A stretch of DNA of 15,747 bases, from the NCBI GenBank assembly GCA_934086355.1, contig CAKOID010000021.1:1-15747 (forward strand), written 5' to 3'. Shown here piece after piece: positions 6,082-14,693 of the stretch (its first letter is position 1; every line of letters starts with the position of its first letter). Below the pieces are notes generated by a model, which was not told the origin of the DNA, did no database searches, and saw nothing but the letters and a program-made list of their open reading frames with translations. A program made the translations under genes and the position numbers. The DNA is from an uncultured Bacilli bacterium. GTDB lineage: Bacteria; Bacillota_I; Bacilli_A; RF39; UBA660.

Positions 6082-7695
6082 ATGAATCGTAAACAAAAAA
6101 TAATAGTTAGTATAACAGGAATATTTTTAGTACTAATGATATTAGTAGGATTAACATATGCTTACTTTCTAACTAAAATAACTGGAAATACTAATTCAAA
6201 ATCTATAAGTGTAACGACTGCAAATCTAGTACTAGAGTACGGTGAAAATACTAACGTAGTACAAGGGATAAACAATGCAGAACCAGGTTATTCTGTAGAA
6301 AAAATATTTACTGCAACTAATAAAGGTAATAGTGATGTTACCTATGGCGCAGCATTAGAAAGTATTGTTAATGAATTATCAAGACAAGAAGACTTAATTT
6401 ATACATTAACATGTACATCTTATTTAAAAGAAGGTTTTAGTTTAGCAAGTGATGGAACTATAACAGGTACAGTTGATGGAACATGTAATGGGGTAAGCAC
6501 AGAAAAACAATTTCCAAGTACAAGCACATTGTCAGTAATGGTAACAAATACAATAGACACAAATCATACACATTCATATAAATTGACAATAGATTATAAA
6601 TATTTAACTGATATAGATCAAAGTACAGATATGGACAAAACATTTAGTGCAAAAGTAAATATAGTAGATATAAATGCATTAACAGTAAATAATCCATATA
6701 AAAATGATATGGGAACATTAAAGAAAGCAATAATAGATAATGCTATGCTTGGTAAAGGTACATTAATTGGAAGTAAACTTACTGAAGTTACATCAATATC
6801 TGGAGAAAATGAAAGAGTGTTGAATATCGCACCAGATGTATATGGAACAAGTTATTACTTTAGAGGAAATGTGCTTGATAACTTTATAAATTATGCAGGA
6901 ATGTGTTTTAGGATAGTTCGGATTGAAGGTGATGGAAGCATTAAAATGTTACTAGCTTCTGAAAAATCTTGTAATAAAACAAATGTTAATACATCAAGCG
7001 GATATGCAACAGACTCAAGTGGGAATGTGATCTCCACAAATTATGGCTATAAAATGATCAGTTCAAAAGCGGTAAATGATTATGTTAATAGCACAGCAAA
7101 TACTACAAATAATGCAAGATTTAAATTAAATGAGTGGATTGACAGAAAAATAACAAATAATAACGACATATCATCTAGTGAAAAACAATTATTAAAGACG
7201 GATAATTGGTGTATTGGAGATAGAACATCAACGTATAATTCCACAACGTATGAAAAAAATGATAAAACAGTTACAGAATTAATAACTGCAGGAACATTCT
7301 TTTCTTATAGTAGTTACAAAAGAATAAATGATACAAAAGTCCCAACATTTATATGTGATGGAAATAAAGAAAATGCTGGAGAAGTTGATCAAAATAATGT
7401 TGGATTATTAACGGTTGACGAAATTCGTTTTGCAGGTGCATATAATGTAGCAAATAAAAATTGTTATTTAACAAAAAATGCAACATCAAATATGTGGATG
7501 AGTTTATCAATTTCAGATTATTCGATGAGTATTATGGAAAATATATTTTTTGTTTATACAAATGGTCAAAATGCCTCAAATTTTATACAAAATAGTTTTG
7601 CGCTTAGACCTGTAATTACTTTAACGTCCAAAACTGAAATTTTATCAGGAGATGGTACTATAGAAAATCCATATACAGTAAAAATTAGTAGTTAA
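6082..7695 (+). CDS. Secreted surface protein with SipW/TasA-like signal and FRIV-type ectodomain
   Basis: From the ATG at 6082 the product has 537 residues. The N-terminus (MNRKQKIIVSITG, a hydrophobic helix, then GLTYAYF near residue 25) resembles the export signals handled by the special signal peptidase SipW. The next part, with KIFTATNKGNSDVTYGAAL, recalls TasA/camelysin fibre proteins, in which a turn of the NxGNxDxxY type is common. A second, larger domain follows: YYFRGNV (258-264), FRIVRIEGDGSIKML (276-290), several cysteines, then GLLTVDEIRFAGAYN and a C-terminal RPVITL / SGDGTIENPYTV unit. I know no biochemical function for this domain; it appears to be a secreted structural or adhesive module. 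It is the first gene of an operon, with the next start two bases after its stop. Codon use looks somewhat richer in ACA, GCA and C-containing codons than the flanking genes. Extracellular location is inferred. Confidence 0.7.
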   Translation: MNRKQKIIVSITGIFLVLMILVGLTYAYFLTKITGNTNSKSISVTTANLVLEYGENTNVVQGINNAEPGYSVEKIFTATNKGNSDVTYGAALESIVNELSRQEDLIYTLTCTSYLKEGFSLASDGTITGTVDGTCNGVSTEKQFPSTSTLSVMVTNTIDTNHTHSYKLTIDYKYLTDIDQSTDMDKTFSAKVNIVDINALTVNNPYKNDMGTLKKAIIDNAMLGKGTLIGSKLTEVTSISGENERVLNIAPDVYGTSYYFRGNVLDNFINYAGMCFRIVRIEGDGSIKMLLASEKSCNKTNVNTSSGYATDSSGNVISTNYGYKMISSKAVNDYVNSTANTTNNARFKLNEWIDRKITNNNDISSSEKQLLKTDNWCIGDRTSTYNSTTYEKNDKTVTELITAGTFFSYSSYKRINDTKVPTFICDGNKENAGEVDQNNVGLLTVDEIRFAGAYNVANKNCYLTKNATSNMWMSLSISDYSMSIMENIFFVYTNGQNASNFIQNSFALRPVITLTSKTEILSGDGTIENPYTVKISS

Positions 7696-7697
7696 AT

Positions 7698-7985
7698 ATG
7701 AAAAATAAAGGATTTACGTTAATTGAGATAATAGTGTGCATAGCACTATTATCTACAATTACAATTAGTTCAATTGTAATTGTTAATAAAAAGAATAGTG
7801 ATAATTTAAAAGATATAAATAAAAAAGTATCTAACGCTGTAGATATATATTTAAATACAAAAAAAGATGAAGATGGAGATACTTATATTGAAGGAATAAA
7901 TAAAGGTGGACAAGGGTTATATATTAATTTAAAAACTTTAAATGATGAAGGTTTAATAGATAAAGAAATAGTAAATACATTATAG
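7698..7985 (+). CDS. Type IV prepilin-like N-terminal fragment (95 residues)
   Basis: As annotated by its first stop, the product is 95 residues starting MKNKGFTLIEIIVCIALL. GFTLIE is the cleavage/N-methylation site of type IV prepilins, with the glycine before the cut, the mature phenylalanine and E5, followed by a 20-residue hydrophobic helix that packs in the pilus core. The rest (residues 40-95) is charged and has no globular pilin head. The start lies two bases after the stop of the upstream gene with no clear ribosome binding site, so translation is probably coupled. If the TAG is a true end, a very short pilin is made; otherwise this is the N-terminal part of the longer protein. No pilus ATPase or prepilin peptidase is in the window. 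Confidence 0.65.
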   Translation: MKNKGFTLIEIIVCIALLSTITISSIVIVNKKNSDNLKDINKKVSNAVDIYLNTKKDEDGDTYIEGINKGGQGLYINLKTLNDEGLIDKEIVNTL

Positions 7986-8456
7986 AAAAAAGAAAATAAA
8001 AAAAGTGAAGATTTAAAAATACTTGCAACTAAATCAATATCAAGTACTAATACAAAAGAATGTCTAGGACAGATAGAATATACATTTAGTTGGGATAAAG
8101 TATTAATTCCAATATATTTATGTCCTAAAAATACAAATGAAGTAAAATGTGATGAAAGTAATACTAATGATTTTTCTGAACTCCTATTATCAAAAAATAA
8201 ATTATATGAGTTAAATAAAATTACTGATGATAATTACATATATAAACGTAGTTATAGTGAATCTGGAGGTTCAGGTATAGCTCAATCTAAAGAAAACGGA
8301 ATTTTAAAAGTTAGCAGTGACGATAATTATTATTATAGAGGAAATGTAAATAATAATTATATTGTATTTAATAATACGTATGATAGAAATTCGAATGAAA
8401 ATATAGATAGTGATTATTCATTTAGAATTGTTTATTTTAACAAGACAAGTAATAGT

Positions 8457-9194
8457 ATGAAAATAATTGGAGAAAAAGCAATAAAAAATTACTATGGTAT
8501 AAAGTGTGAAAATAGTGGATTATTTTCAGTAATTAATGGTCCTTTATTAAGTGTGGGAACATATTCACGATTATTATTAGATGATAATAATAGCGAAGCT
8601 TTTACATCTCTATTAGATACAAACAATGAAAAATATTTTAAAAATCAAGAATTTTGTGGAAATAATATATATATGGCAGGAGATAGTAGTCTTAGATATA
8701 CAGGTAATTGTGGAAGTGAAAGTGAATGCAATAATAAAAAAGAATATATTAACTATCAAAAATATTCTTGTGAAAAAGATAAAATTGAAAAACGCAAAGT
8801 AGGAATACTTACAATATATGAGTTATTAATGACTGGTACAGTTCAATATTACTTGAGTGATAATTGTAACAATATGTTTAGTAGTGGATGCTATGGCTCT
8901 GCATATACAAATATGAATTTTATAAGTGAAGGTGATGGAACAATAATATATCCTATTTTAACATCTTCATATATTAGTCCTGACATGTATAATTTTTTAT
9001 ATTTATCTGGAATGACTAATAGAATTGAATATAGTTTAAATTATGGTTTTTTAAATAGAGTTCCGTTAAATTATAGTGAAGCATGTAACAACATAAGACC
9101 AACATTACTTCTTGATATGAACGATTTATATATAAAAAGCGGTAGCGGATTAAAAAATGATCCTTATGTTATTGATATTAAAAATGGTTCTTAA
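8457..9194 (+). pseudogene. C-terminal ectodomain fragment downstream of the amber codon
   Basis: An ATG at 8457 opens 245 residues in the same frame as the prepilin gene, but it has no ribosome binding site and begins in the middle of the FRIV motif region (MKIIGEKA matches the KMLLASE position of the 537-residue protein). It is therefore the tail of the interrupted gene, not an independent gene. It contains GILTIYELL, matching GLLTVDEIR in the homologue, numerous cysteines and tyrosines, and the C-terminal GSGLKNDPYVID repeat-like end. Confidence 0.65.
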
Positions 9195-9224
9195 AAATTC
9201 TCAAATTATTATTGAGAATTTTTT
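9194..9224 (+). terminator. Terminator of the surface-protein operon
   Basis: AAAATTCTCAA (9194-9204) and TTGAGAATTTT (9212-9222) form an 11-bp stem with a 7-base loop, ending in a six-T run (9219-9224). It starts at the stop codon, which supports the long frame being the real gene end. Confidence 0.85.
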
Positions 9225-9281
9225 GTATATATTTTAGTAAATTTATGATAAAATTAAATATAGAATAGAGGTTAATGTGAT

Positions 9282-10508
9282 ATGAATATAATTGATGTTA
9301 TTGATAAAAAAAGATTAGGTAAAGAATTAACTTATAAAGAATTAGATTATGCATTTACTGGTTTTTTAAATAAAAAAATAGAAGACTATCAAATGTCTAG
9401 TTTATTAATGGCTATAGTTATTAATGGAATGAGTTTAGAAGAAACAATAAACTTGACTGATATATTTATAAAAAGTGGAGAAATATATGATTTAAGTAGT
9501 GTTGATGACGTTATAATTGATAAACATTCAACAGGTGGTGTTGGAGATACAACCACATTAGTGGTAGGACCAATAGTTGCTGCTTGTGGATGTCATATGG
9601 CTAAAATAAGTGGGAAAGGTCTTGGAATAACTGGTGGTACAATTGATAAATTAGAAAGTATACCTGGATTTAATGTTAACTTAACAGAAAAACAATTTAT
9701 AAATAATCTACAAAATGTTGGTTTCGTCGATTCGAGTCAGACTAAAAAGTTGGTTCCATTAGATAAAGTAATATATAATTTAAGAAATAATAGTGGAACT
9801 ACAGAATCTTTATCACTTATAGCATCTAGTATAATGTCAAAGAAAATTGCTAGTGGTGCAGATATAATATTAATTGATATAAAAGTTGGTAAAGGTGCAT
9901 TAATAAAAACTAAAAAAGATGCTACTAAACTTAGTACTTGGATGAAAAAAATAGGAAATGTTTATAACAAAAAAGTAGTTACTATAATAACTGATATGAA
10001 CACACCATTATCTAATAGTATTGGAAATAGATTAGAAGTTGAAGAAGCAATAAAAGTTTTAAAAGGAGAAAAATGTAGATTATATGATGTATCAAAAGAA
10101 ATAGCTAGTATACTTATTTCACTTGCTAAAAAAATTACCATTGATGAGGCAGAAAGTTTAGTTAATGAAGTAATTAATAATAAAAAAGCGTATAAGAAAT
10201 TTATAGAATTTTGTGAAGCGCAAGGTGGAGATATAAAAAAATTAAAAATTGTAGCTAATCAACTTGTCATTAAAAGTGAAAAAAACGGTGTATTAAAATC
10301 AATAGATGCTATGAAAATTGGTGAACTATCATTAAGACTTGGTGCAGGTAAAATAAATGACAAAGAAAAAATAGATTATAACGCTGGTATAAAAATATTT
10401 AAAGATATAGGTGATAAAGTAAAAGTTGGAGATATACTTGCAACTTTGTATACTAATCGTAAAATAAAATTGTCAAACGATGATATTAATTGTTTTATAA
10501 TAGAGTGA
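9282..10508 (+). CDS. pdp: Pyrimidine-nucleoside phosphorylase
   Basis: The 408-residue enzyme splits uridine, thymidine or deoxyuridine with phosphate into base and (deoxy)ribose-1-phosphate in cytoplasmic nucleoside salvage. Family landmarks are KHSTGGVGDTTT (81-92), SGKGLGITGGTIDKLE (110-125), IASSIMSKK (180-188) and a C-terminal domain with AGIKIF and GDILATLYT. By position with E. coli thymidine phosphorylase, the phosphate contacts K81, S83, S110 and T120, the histidine H82 and the base-binding R168, S183 and K187 are all present. Unusual points are the signature SGRGLGHTGGT altered to SGKGLGITGGT, DVKTGAGAFM altered to DIKVGKGALI, and a C-terminus about 25 residues shorter than the usual 433. 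ATG 9282 follows AGAGG. It appears to be transcribed alone; no good promoter was found between it and the upstream terminator. Confidence 0.9.
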   Translation: MNIIDVIDKKRLGKELTYKELDYAFTGFLNKKIEDYQMSSLLMAIVINGMSLEETINLTDIFIKSGEIYDLSSVDDVIIDKHSTGGVGDTTTLVVGPIVAACGCHMAKISGKGLGITGGTIDKLESIPGFNVNLTEKQFINNLQNVGFVDSSQTKKLVPLDKVIYNLRNNSGTTESLSLIASSIMSKKIASGADIILIDIKVGKGALIKTKKDATKLSTWMKKIGNVYNKKVVTIITDMNTPLSNSIGNRLEVEEAIKVLKGEKCRLYDVSKEIASILISLAKKITIDEAESLVNEVINNKKAYKKFIEFCEAQGGDIKKLKIVANQLVIKSEKNGVLKSIDAMKIGELSLRLGAGKINDKEKIDYNAGIKIFKDIGDKVKVGDILATLYTNRKIKLSNDDINCFIIE

Positions 10509-10520
10509 ATATGTTATAAT
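10490..10520 (+). promoter_or_regulatory. Extended -10 promoter of the HerA-like gene
   Basis: TGTTATAAT (10512-10520) is an extended -10 element, with TTGTTT 19 bases upstream (10490-10495) as a poor -35. It overlaps the last codons of pdp, so the downstream gene has its own promoter. Confidence 0.55.
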
Positions 10521-10544
10521 TATTTATAGTAAGGAGTCAAAGTT

Positions 10545-12299
10545 ATGTTTGGAAAAATATTAAATATTACAGATTCAACTGTAGAAATAGAAATAAATAA
10601 AAATGCAGAAGTTATACCTAATTTAATGAACTTACATGTTGTATTTATAGATGGCGATACAAAATTATTAGGAGAAGTAAGAACTGTATTAGAAAATACT
10701 ATACATGTTGATTTAAAAGGACAATTTATAGGAGAAAAATTTATAGCAGGTACTATAAAAAAACCTTCATTGACTAGTACATTAAGATTAATTAATGATG
10801 AAGAATTAAATATAATATTAGGTAGTGATAATGTTAATAATATATATATTGGTAAAAGTCCTATATATCCTAATAAAAATATATATGCTAATATAAATGA
10901 TTTATTTTCAAATCATTTATCTATATTTGGAAATTCAGGTAGTGGTAAAAGTTGTAGTGTATCTAGAATAATACAAAATGTATTTTTAAATAAGAATTTT
11001 TTAAGTTATAATGCTAATTTATTTTTCTTTGATGCTTATGGAGAATATAAAAACGCTTTTAAAGATTTATCTAATATAAATCCTAACTATCAATATAAAT
11101 TTTTAACTACAAATCCAGTAGATGCTACTGATGGTAGACTAGTTATTCCTGTTTACTTATTAAGTGTAGATGATATTGCATTACTTTTAGAAGCAGATAA
11201 TCATGCACAAATAACTATAATAGAAAGAATGTATAAACTAGTTAGAATATTTGCTAGAAATGATGATAATTCTAAAAAGTTAAAAAATCATTTAATTGCA
11301 AAAGCAATAATGAATGTATTATTTTCAAATAAATCATCTACTGCTAAAAAATCTGATATATTTGGTATAGTAACTAGTTGTAGTACTGAAGAATTTAATT
11401 TAAAAGCTGAATTACAAGGTATAGGATATACTAGAGTATTTAGTGAATGTTTCGGAATTGATAGAAATGGTGAATTTGGAGAATCAGTATTATTAAATGA
11501 ATACTTAAATAAATATATTGATGATAATTTAGAAAGTACTATAACAATACCTAAAGAATCATTCTTTACATTAAATGATTTAGTTAATGCATTAAACTTT
11601 ACTTTAATTGGAGAAGGGTTCCAAGAAAATAAAACAATACAAGATGGAGCAATTATATTAAAAGTTAGATTAAATTCATTAACTAATAGTAGTAATAGTG
11701 CATTCTTTAATGCTACAGAATATACTAACTTAGAAACATACATATCTAATTTAATAATGAATAATAATAAACGTAGTCAAATAATAAATGTTAACTTAGA
11801 AGGTGTAGATGATAACTTAGCAAAAGTAATAGTTAAAATATTATCTAAAATGTTATTTGATTTTGCTAAATCAAGAACTGATAGAGCAAGTATACCATTT
11901 CACTTATTTATAGAAGAAGCACATAGATATGTTGTAAAAGATAATGATGTATTCTTACTTGGGTATAATATATTTGAACGTATTGCAAAAGAAGGAAGAA
12001 AATATGGTGTTATGTTAGACTTAGTTAGTCAAAGACCAGTTGAAATAAGTGATACAGTTGTATCTCAGATGTCTAATTTCTTAATACTTAAAATGACACA
12101 TCCAAAAGATTTAGAATATATAGAAAAAATGTTACCAAATATAAGTGGTGATGTAATAGATAAATTAAATTCATTACAAGCTGGTACATTAGTAGCATTT
12201 GGTAATGCATTTAAAATACCATTACTAATAAAAATGGATATGCCAGATCCAACACCATATTCATCGAATTGCGATATAGTTAATCGTTGGAGAGGATAA
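10545..12299 (+). CDS. HerA/DUF87-type ATPase
   Basis: The 584-residue protein starts with a small beta-rich domain (1-75, MFGKILNITDSTVEIEIN), like the HAS-barrel of HerA ATPases. An FtsK/HerA P-loop domain follows, with Walker A GNSGSGKS (129-136), FFDAYGEY (161-168), Walker B HLFIEEAH (453-460), a probable arginine-finger segment FERIAKEGRKYG (477-488) and SQRP (495-498). HerA proteins form hexameric rings that translocate DNA, in archaea with the nuclease NurA and in bacterial defence systems with SIR2, DUF4297 or similar partners. None of these partners is adjacent here: the neighbours are a phosphorylase and a permease. A chromosomal, non-defence role is therefore as likely. ATG 10545 follows AAGGAG with 8-base spacing. 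The gene has its own promoter and terminator. Confidence 0.85.
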   Translation: MFGKILNITDSTVEIEINKNAEVIPNLMNLHVVFIDGDTKLLGEVRTVLENTIHVDLKGQFIGEKFIAGTIKKPSLTSTLRLINDEELNIILGSDNVNNIYIGKSPIYPNKNIYANINDLFSNHLSIFGNSGSGKSCSVSRIIQNVFLNKNFLSYNANLFFFDAYGEYKNAFKDLSNINPNYQYKFLTTNPVDATDGRLVIPVYLLSVDDIALLLEADNHAQITIIERMYKLVRIFARNDDNSKKLKNHLIAKAIMNVLFSNKSSTAKKSDIFGIVTSCSTEEFNLKAELQGIGYTRVFSECFGIDRNGEFGESVLLNEYLNKYIDDNLESTITIPKESFFTLNDLVNALNFTLIGEGFQENKTIQDGAIILKVRLNSLTNSSNSAFFNATEYTNLETYISNLIMNNNKRSQIINVNLEGVDDNLAKVIVKILSKMLFDFAKSRTDRASIPFHLFIEEAHRYVVKDNDVFLLGYNIFERIAKEGRKYGVMLDLVSQRPVEISDTVVSQMSNFLILKMTHPKDLEYIEKMLPNISGDVIDKLNSLQAGTLVAFGNAFKIPLLIKMDMPDPTPYSSNCDIVNRWRG

Positions 12300-12326
12300 A
12301 AGAGTTATCATATTTTAACTCTTTTT
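12298..12326 (+). terminator. Terminator of the HerA-like gene
   Basis: AAAAGAGTTA (12298-12307) and TAACTCTTTT (12316-12325) form a perfect 10-bp stem with an 8-base loop and a T-run, beginning in the stop codon. Confidence 0.85.
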
Positions 12327-12341
12327 CTATTATAATCTTAA

Positions 12342-12350
12342 TGGTATAAT
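12342..12350 (+). promoter_or_regulatory. Extended -10 promoter of the AI-2E family gene
   Basis: TGGTATAAT is a TGnTATAAT element 21 bases before the start codon, directly after the preceding terminator. The -35 region is T-rich without a good match. Confidence 0.5.
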
Positions 12351-12357
12351 ATTTTTT

Positions 12358-12362
12358 AGGAG
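12358..12362 (+). promoter_or_regulatory. Ribosome binding site that decides the start of the AI-2E family gene
   Basis: AGGAG ends nine bases before ATG 12372. The in-frame TTG at 12363 touches it directly and is not a usable start. Confidence 0.8.
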
Positions 12363-12371
12363 TTGATTTTA

Positions 12372-13484
12372 ATGAATAAAAAAAGTGATATAAATAAAAT
12401 TATAATATTAATATGTATATTAATTTTATCATATCTTTTAATATCTAATTTTAAATTTGTTAGTATAGTATTTAGTAAATTAATTAATGCTTTATTACCT
12501 TTTATACTAGGTATAGTACTTGCTTTTGTATTAAATATATTTATGGTTAAAATAGAAAAACTTATTAATAAAATATTTAAAAATAAAATTAATAAAAAGA
12601 ATTGTAGGTTTATATCTATTACTATTACTATATTATTATTTATATTAACTATAACTTTTATATTATTAGAATTAGTACCAGAGTTAGTAAATAATATAGA
12701 AAGTTTAATAAAAAATATACCTATTATGTTTAAAAGTATAGAGAATTATTTATTAGATATGTTAAAGAATTATCCTGATATACAAAAGAAAATAATTGAT
12801 GTATTTAATGATAATACTAATATAAATGATATATTAGTTAAAATACTTAATTATTTAGTTAATGGTAGTATAAGTTTTATTACTAGTTTTATAAGTAGTT
12901 TAGTTACTTTATTTACAGCATTAGTTTTTGCTTGTTATATGTTAAGTCAAAAAGAATATTTAATATATGGTTTAAAAAAAGTATTAAATGCTTATTTTAG
13001 TAAAAGTAAATCAGATAAAATATTAAGTATATGTACTTTAAGTAATAGTACTTTTTCTAAATTCGTATCAGGACAATGTTTAGAGGCTTTGATATTAGGT
13101 GTTATATTTTTTGTTGTATTAAGTATATTTAGATTTCCATATGCTTTATTAATATCTTTACTTACATCTATAACTGCTTTAATACCTATTTTTGGTGCTT
13201 TAATAGCAATGGTTATTGGTGCAATATTGATTGCTACTGTTAGTCCAAGTGAATCATTATTATTTATACTAATATTTATTATTATACAACAAATAGAGGG
13301 TAATTTAATATATCCTAAAGTTGTTGGTAAAAGCGTTGGTTTAAGCCCTATATGGACACTACTTGCTGTAACGGTTGGAGGAAGTTTGTTTGGCATACCT
13401 GGAATGTTAGTTGGATTACCATTAGCAAGTATATTTTACGCCATATTTGTTAAAGATGTAAATAATAGAATAAAGACAAAATAG
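12372..13484 (+). CDS. AI-2E family transporter (PerM/TqsA-type permease)
   Basis: From ATG 12372 the product has 370 residues with about eight membrane helices: two near the N-terminus, one ending before a soluble helical region (LVPELVNNIESLIKNIP), then a cluster from about residue 155 to the end. The C-terminal half has the family signature QQIEGNLIYPKVVGKSVGL, PIWTLLAVTVGG and GIPGMLVGLPLAS. Length fits the family (about 350-370). Members have been linked to export of the signal AI-2, to Na+/H+ antiport and to other export; the substrate here cannot be told. It is a single-gene unit with its own promoter signal and a downstream hairpin. Confidence 0.88.
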   Translation: MNKKSDINKIIILICILILSYLLISNFKFVSIVFSKLINALLPFILGIVLAFVLNIFMVKIEKLINKIFKNKINKKNCRFISITITILLFILTITFILLELVPELVNNIESLIKNIPIMFKSIENYLLDMLKNYPDIQKKIIDVFNDNTNINDILVKILNYLVNGSISFITSFISSLVTLFTALVFACYMLSQKEYLIYGLKKVLNAYFSKSKSDKILSICTLSNSTFSKFVSGQCLEALILGVIFFVVLSIFRFPYALLISLLTSITALIPIFGALIAMVIGAILIATVSPSESLLFILIFIIIQQIEGNLIYPKVVGKSVGLSPIWTLLAVTVGGSLFGIPGMLVGLPLASIFYAIFVKDVNNRIKTK

Positions 13485-13516
13485 TATTATGATAAGCATA
13501 ATATTATTTTTATTTT
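13482..13516 (+). terminator. Probable terminator of the AI-2E family gene
   Basis: The stop codon opens a stem of about ten pairs (13482-13491 with 13497-13506), including one G-T, with loop ATAAG and a T-rich tail. It is AT-only in most pairs, so its strength is uncertain. Confidence 0.5.
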
Positions 13517-13540
13517 ATATACTTTTACTAGAGGTGAATT

Positions 13541-14665
13541 ATGAAGAAATTTGTAGTATTTATGTTATGTTTTTTTACAATGACAATAAATGTTTTTGCA
13601 ACTAATGCTAAAGGAAGTATATTAATGGAATATTCTACAGGAGAAATTTTAATGGAAGAAAATTCATTTGAACATATGTATCCTGCTAGTATGACAAAAA
13701 TGATGACACTTTTATTGATAATGGAAAGTATTGATAATGGAAAAATAAAATTAACTGATAAAGTTACTGTTAGTGAGAATGCTTCTAATATGGGTGGGAG
13801 TCAAGTATATTTGAATGTTGGAGAAGTCATGAGTGTGGATGACTTGATTAAAAGTATATGTATTGCTAGTGCAAACGATTCAGCAGTAGCTCTAGCTGAA
13901 TTTATTGCTGGTAGTGAAGAAAAATTTGTTAAATTGATGAATAATAAAGTAAAAGAATTGGGTTTAAAAAATACTAACTTTGAAAATGTGCATGGACTTC
14001 ATAGTGAAAATCATTATAGTTGTCCTAATGATATGGCTGTTATTGCTAGAGAACTTTTAAAACATCAAAAAATATTAGATTATTCTAGTATATATGAAGA
14101 ATATTTAAAAAAGAATGATGGAACTAGTGTTTGGATGGTTAATACTAATAAGCTTATAAGATATTATAAAGGGCTAGATGGTTTAAAAACGGGATTTACT
14201 GATAATGCTGGTTATTGTTTAACTGCAACTGCTAAAAGAAATAATATGAGATTGATAAGTGTAGTTATGGGAGAAGAAACTAGCGAGATAAGAAGTAAAG
14301 ATACTGTAGAACTTTTAGATTATGGATATAATAATTATAAATTAAAAACTATATTTAAAAATAATATAAAATTAGGTAAAGTAAAAGTAAATAATGGAAA
14401 AAAAGATTATGTAGATTTAAAGCTTTTAAATGATGTTGTTGATTTAGTAGACGTTAATGAAGAAGGTAAGTATGACCATAAATTAAAAATAAATGAGATT
14501 AAAGCACCTGTGTATGTTGGAGATAAAGTAGGAGTATTAGAATTGTATAAAGATGGTAAGAAAATAAATAGTTTTGATATAACTGTTAAAGAAAGTATAG
14601 AGAAAGCTAATATATGGGATTTATATAAAAAGAATTTTAAATATATTGTTAGTGGTAATGTATAG
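13541..14665 (+). CDS. dacF: D-alanyl-D-alanine carboxypeptidase (DacF/PBP5 type)
   Basis: The 374-residue penicillin-binding protein trims the terminal D-alanine from peptidoglycan stem peptides outside the membrane. A signal peptide (MKKFVVFMLCFFTMTINVFA, about 20 residues) precedes the S11 peptidase domain with all three active-site motifs: SMTK (S50-K53, nucleophile and general base), SAN (110-112) and KTG (216-218). The substrate-side residues around ENVHGLH (148-154) are also typical. A C-terminal beta-rich domain follows (about 265-350), then WDLYKKNFKYIV, a weakly amphipathic end that may anchor to the membrane. ATG 13541 follows AGAGGTGA. Subfamily naming (DacA, DacB or DacF) is by overall resemblance only. 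It is followed closely by its own terminator. Confidence 0.92.
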   Translation: MKKFVVFMLCFFTMTINVFATNAKGSILMEYSTGEILMEENSFEHMYPASMTKMMTLLLIMESIDNGKIKLTDKVTVSENASNMGGSQVYLNVGEVMSVDDLIKSICIASANDSAVALAEFIAGSEEKFVKLMNNKVKELGLKNTNFENVHGLHSENHYSCPNDMAVIARELLKHQKILDYSSIYEEYLKKNDGTSVWMVNTNKLIRYYKGLDGLKTGFTDNAGYCLTATAKRNNMRLISVVMGEETSEIRSKDTVELLDYGYNNYKLKTIFKNNIKLGKVKVNNGKKDYVDLKLLNDVVDLVDVNEEGKYDHKLKINEIKAPVYVGDKVGVLELYKDGKKINSFDITVKESIEKANIWDLYKKNFKYIVSGNV

Positions 14666-14668
14666 AAT

Positions 14669-14693
14669 ACTTAGATTATGTCTAAGTTTTTTT
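14669..14693 (+). terminator. Terminator of the carboxypeptidase gene
   Basis: ACTTAGA (14669-14675), loop TTATG and TCTAAGT (14681-14687) are followed by seven T's. The same stem sequence recurs in the terminator at 15576-15610. Confidence 0.85.

Larger units (their letters stand above)
7698..9194 (+). pseudogene. Prepilin-fused surface protein, one frame of 498 codons plus stop interrupted by TAG at codon 96
   Basis: Reading from ATG 7698 the frame is open to TAA 9192-9194 except for a single TAG at 7983-7985. The intervening bases 7986-8456 keep the same frame without another stop and encode sensible sequence. That stretch includes YYYRGNV (codons 211-217) and SFRIVYFNKTSNSMKII, which parallel YYFRGNV and FRIVRIEGDGSIKML of the upstream 537-residue protein. 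The ends also match: RPTLLL and GSGLKNDPYVI here, RPVITL and GDGTIENPYTV there. The gene therefore encodes a type IV prepilin N-terminus fused to the same ectodomain type. One base change in a GAG, AAG or CAG codon would explain the TAG. Alternatives are regulated read-through or a sequencing error. TAG is an ordinary stop for the AI-2E permease and carboxypeptidase genes in this window, so whole-genome reassignment is unlikely. Confidence 0.75.

Noticed and set aside
6458..6643. A 61-codon minus-strand frame inside the surface-protein gene
   Set aside because: It is short, has no ribosome binding site and is antisense to a supported gene.
11288..11743. A 151-codon minus-strand frame inside the HerA-like gene
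   Set aside because: It is antisense to a well-supported gene, with no start signals; an AT-rich coding sequence readily gives open antisense frames.
12992..13396. A 134-codon minus-strand frame inside the AI-2E family gene
   Set aside because: It is a shadow of the permease gene; its hydrophobic, isoleucine-rich product mirrors the membrane-helix codons on the other strand.
10545..13484. Defence island around the HerA-like ATPase
   Set aside because: The flanking genes are a nucleoside phosphorylase and an AI-2E family permease, and each gene has its own promoter or terminator; no nuclease or effector gene is present.
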